Source: Undaria pinnatifida
Lineage: Eukaryota; Sar; Phaeophyceae; Laminariales; Alariaceae
Assembly (NCBI GenBank): GCA_012845835.1
Contig: JABAKD010000008.1
Span: 11,677,060-11,741,059, forward strand
DNA: 64,000 bases
Direction of reading: 5' to 3'
In this document: positions 62,161 through 64,000 of the stretch, one piece after another
Layout of the letters: every line of letters starts with the position of its first letter
How positions within the stretch are numbered: position 1 is the first letter of the stretch
Notes under the pieces: generated by a model
Database searches by the model: none
The model's input: only the letters and a program-made list of their open reading frames with translations
Told to the model about the DNA's origin: nothing
Made by a program: the position numbers and the translations under genes

Positions 62161-64000
62161 GATGTTACCAACTTTTTGTTTTTTCAGGAGGTTTGTTGTC
62201 GGAATACAGGTCTTAAACTTCTGGAAGATGCCTTTTTCGAAATACCTCTGAAGGAAAATTTTGAGCCAAAAAAAAACTTTAAAAGCAAGGGATTTTGGAT
62301 TTTCGGGCTGAACAAGCCCTCTGAAGGTTGTTTTCGGGTCAATTTAATGAGCCATATCTCAAAGAAATGCAAGGGTGGAAAACGGTCAGGTGGCTGGCTA
62401 TTTTACGTCTCCGCGGCTGATGTTTTTCCACCTTTGAACGATGCTTTAGCCCATGCAAGGCCAGGTACAACAACTTGTTACTGTTGTTACTATTACAGTT
62501 AGACTACCATAAATGGGATGGATTTAGCACTGAACCTTCTGATACGAAACATATTAGCCAAGACCCGGGAAGGAACTGGCGGCAAGCTTCAAGCCTCATT
62601 ACTTTTTACCCTCGCGACTGCCCCCCCCTCCCCCCCCCTTCAATGATGGCTTGAGCCCATGGAGGGAAGGTCTACACGCAAAACTGTAGCAGACTACCTG
62701 GTGAGGATTTAGCCCCGCCGTGCCCTCCGAGTAAAAAAAATAGCAGGGGGCACATTATTCTTGTTTCGTTTTGGTGCGCTACGTTGTTCATCAGGACGCG
62801 TGATGTGATTCCCGTATAAAGGCGGCTGGCACCTGGAGTATCAAGTAGTGCCCTGCTGCAGTAGCAGCTGCAGTCTGCCGTTTCGTTTGTACGGATGCCT
62901 CTCTCAAGTCCGCTTTTTAGCAGTTATTTTCAGTTTGTAAACACTGCACAAATGACAGAAGTGTAAGGGATGCGGACTGACGGACGGGCAAACAGGCAGC
63001 CGGGTGAATCAGCTTTTTACTACAAAAACAGAGGCTCAGTGTTATACACTGAGAATAAGGACCGCAGATATTGGCCTTCCGCAACAACTTTTGTCGCGAT
63101 TAATCAACCAGTCACGCATTCAATCAACACTCAGCGCGGTGTCGTGTTTAGTTAGCGCATCTAGCACGAAGTCAAAGGCAAAACCGCTGCACGCAGTGGC
63201 AGCAGCAGCAGTCGGAGGGGCGTTCGTTCGACGAGGAACAGCCACAACCAACTGCAAGGTGACCAGCAAACCAACCGACCGACCAATCAGCCAACCGATC
63301 AGCTAACCCATCGACCAATCAACGCCACACCCTCCGACGTGAATCAACAGAGGGGGGGGAAACCAAGACGAAGAAATGGAGGACAGAAAACGTGCTTCTA
63401 TTTCTACCTTGGTTGGGAAAAGTAAATATGTTGAGGCAGCAAGCGTGCGCCGCCCAGTCCAGCCCAGCTCGCTGCCGCGTATTGCCTGGACACCGCGCAC
63501 TAACACCACCATCGCACGTACGCTACTGCCGATGCCGCTGCTGTAGCTCCCTCCCTCCTTTTTCGCAGACAACAACCTCTACCGGTAAATAAAGACACCT
63601 TATAACAAAAAAACGGAGCGCCACAACCACCACAAGGCGCCGCGACACAACACAACACAACACGGCGGCGGCGGTGGCGGCGACGAGAAACCAACAAGCA
63701 CAAACCACAGCAGAGGCGACCAACCCCACACCCCCCCACAACATCGTCTACCTCGCGTGTACGTACCCCGGGTGCCGGGTACCCGCCTACGAGCAATAGT
63801 CGTCACGTAACCTCCTGCCGCTAACCACCGACCCCCCAACACACCCACTCACCCACCCGAACTACCGCTTTGACTCACACCTCTGCGCTCTGCACTGCAG
63901 AACGGCATCAATCGTGCCGCTGCGAACACAACCCCCACGCCGCGACAACCTAACTTCGTCACAACCAACTATCCACAGGTCCCACCCCTTGCCCTGACCC
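62161..64000. other. Intergenic, no supported gene
   Basis: An open frame from about 62176 to 62502 follows a TTTTTTCAG acceptor-like site at 62184 and contains a mixed-composition stretch (ENFEPKKNFKSKGFWIFGLN), but no family is recognised. 63240-63325 is a CCAAC/CCGA tract. The end of the window is C-rich. Confidence 0.35.

Noticed and set aside
1-64000. CRISPR array or prokaryotic operon
   Set aside because: Tandem repeats here lack uniform spacers, and the genes are spliced eukaryotic genes.

Overview
The window is nuclear DNA from a eukaryote with intron-rich genes, long repeat-filled introns and very abundant simple repeats. Splice sites are GT-AG in nearly every intron I could place. 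One gene encodes a ciliary dynein-arm assembly factor, so the organism makes motile flagella. Together with a plant/alga-style peroxisomal acyl-CoA oxidase and a Golgi exostosin-type glycosyltransferase, this suggests a flagellated alga. The repeat density and large introns resemble a brown alga (stramenopile), but that assignment is inference from gene style, not from a marker gene.

Layout. 1-5564: no supported gene; a dense field of small terminal-inverted-repeat elements, fold-back elements and tandem repeats. 5565-22860 (minus): DNAAF11/LRRC6, ten proposed exons over 17 kb; exons 1-7 are secure by homology and exons 8-10 are inferred from splice sites and frame. 22861-24177: short divergent spacer. 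24178-30580 (plus): an unrecognised low-complexity protein gene of at least four exons. 30581-37489: intergenic, with a long degenerate minisatellite and a 2.4-kb LTR element flanked by a 5-bp target duplication. 37490-46773 (minus): acyl-CoA oxidase, 13 exons, 696 codons, every junction in frame. 46774-51750: intergenic, repeat remnants. 51751-57943 (plus): exostosin-family (GT47-like) type II membrane glycosyltransferase, four exons, 533 codons. 57944-64000: intergenic, more repeats.

The genes do not form a pathway; they are independent single-copy loci. The most interesting layer is the repeats. One interspersed family sits, in gene-sense orientation, just upstream of six proposed 3' splice sites in two different genes and is fused each time to the C-rich tract preceding the acceptor. 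Other notable structures are a tRNA-like SINE family with internal promoter boxes, a SINE and a TTAA-type MITE nested inside copies of another MITE, an intronic minisatellite apparently built from the neighbouring exon end and splice donor, a decayed duplicate of an exostosin exon, and a palindromic element whose two strands encode nearly the same repeat peptide.
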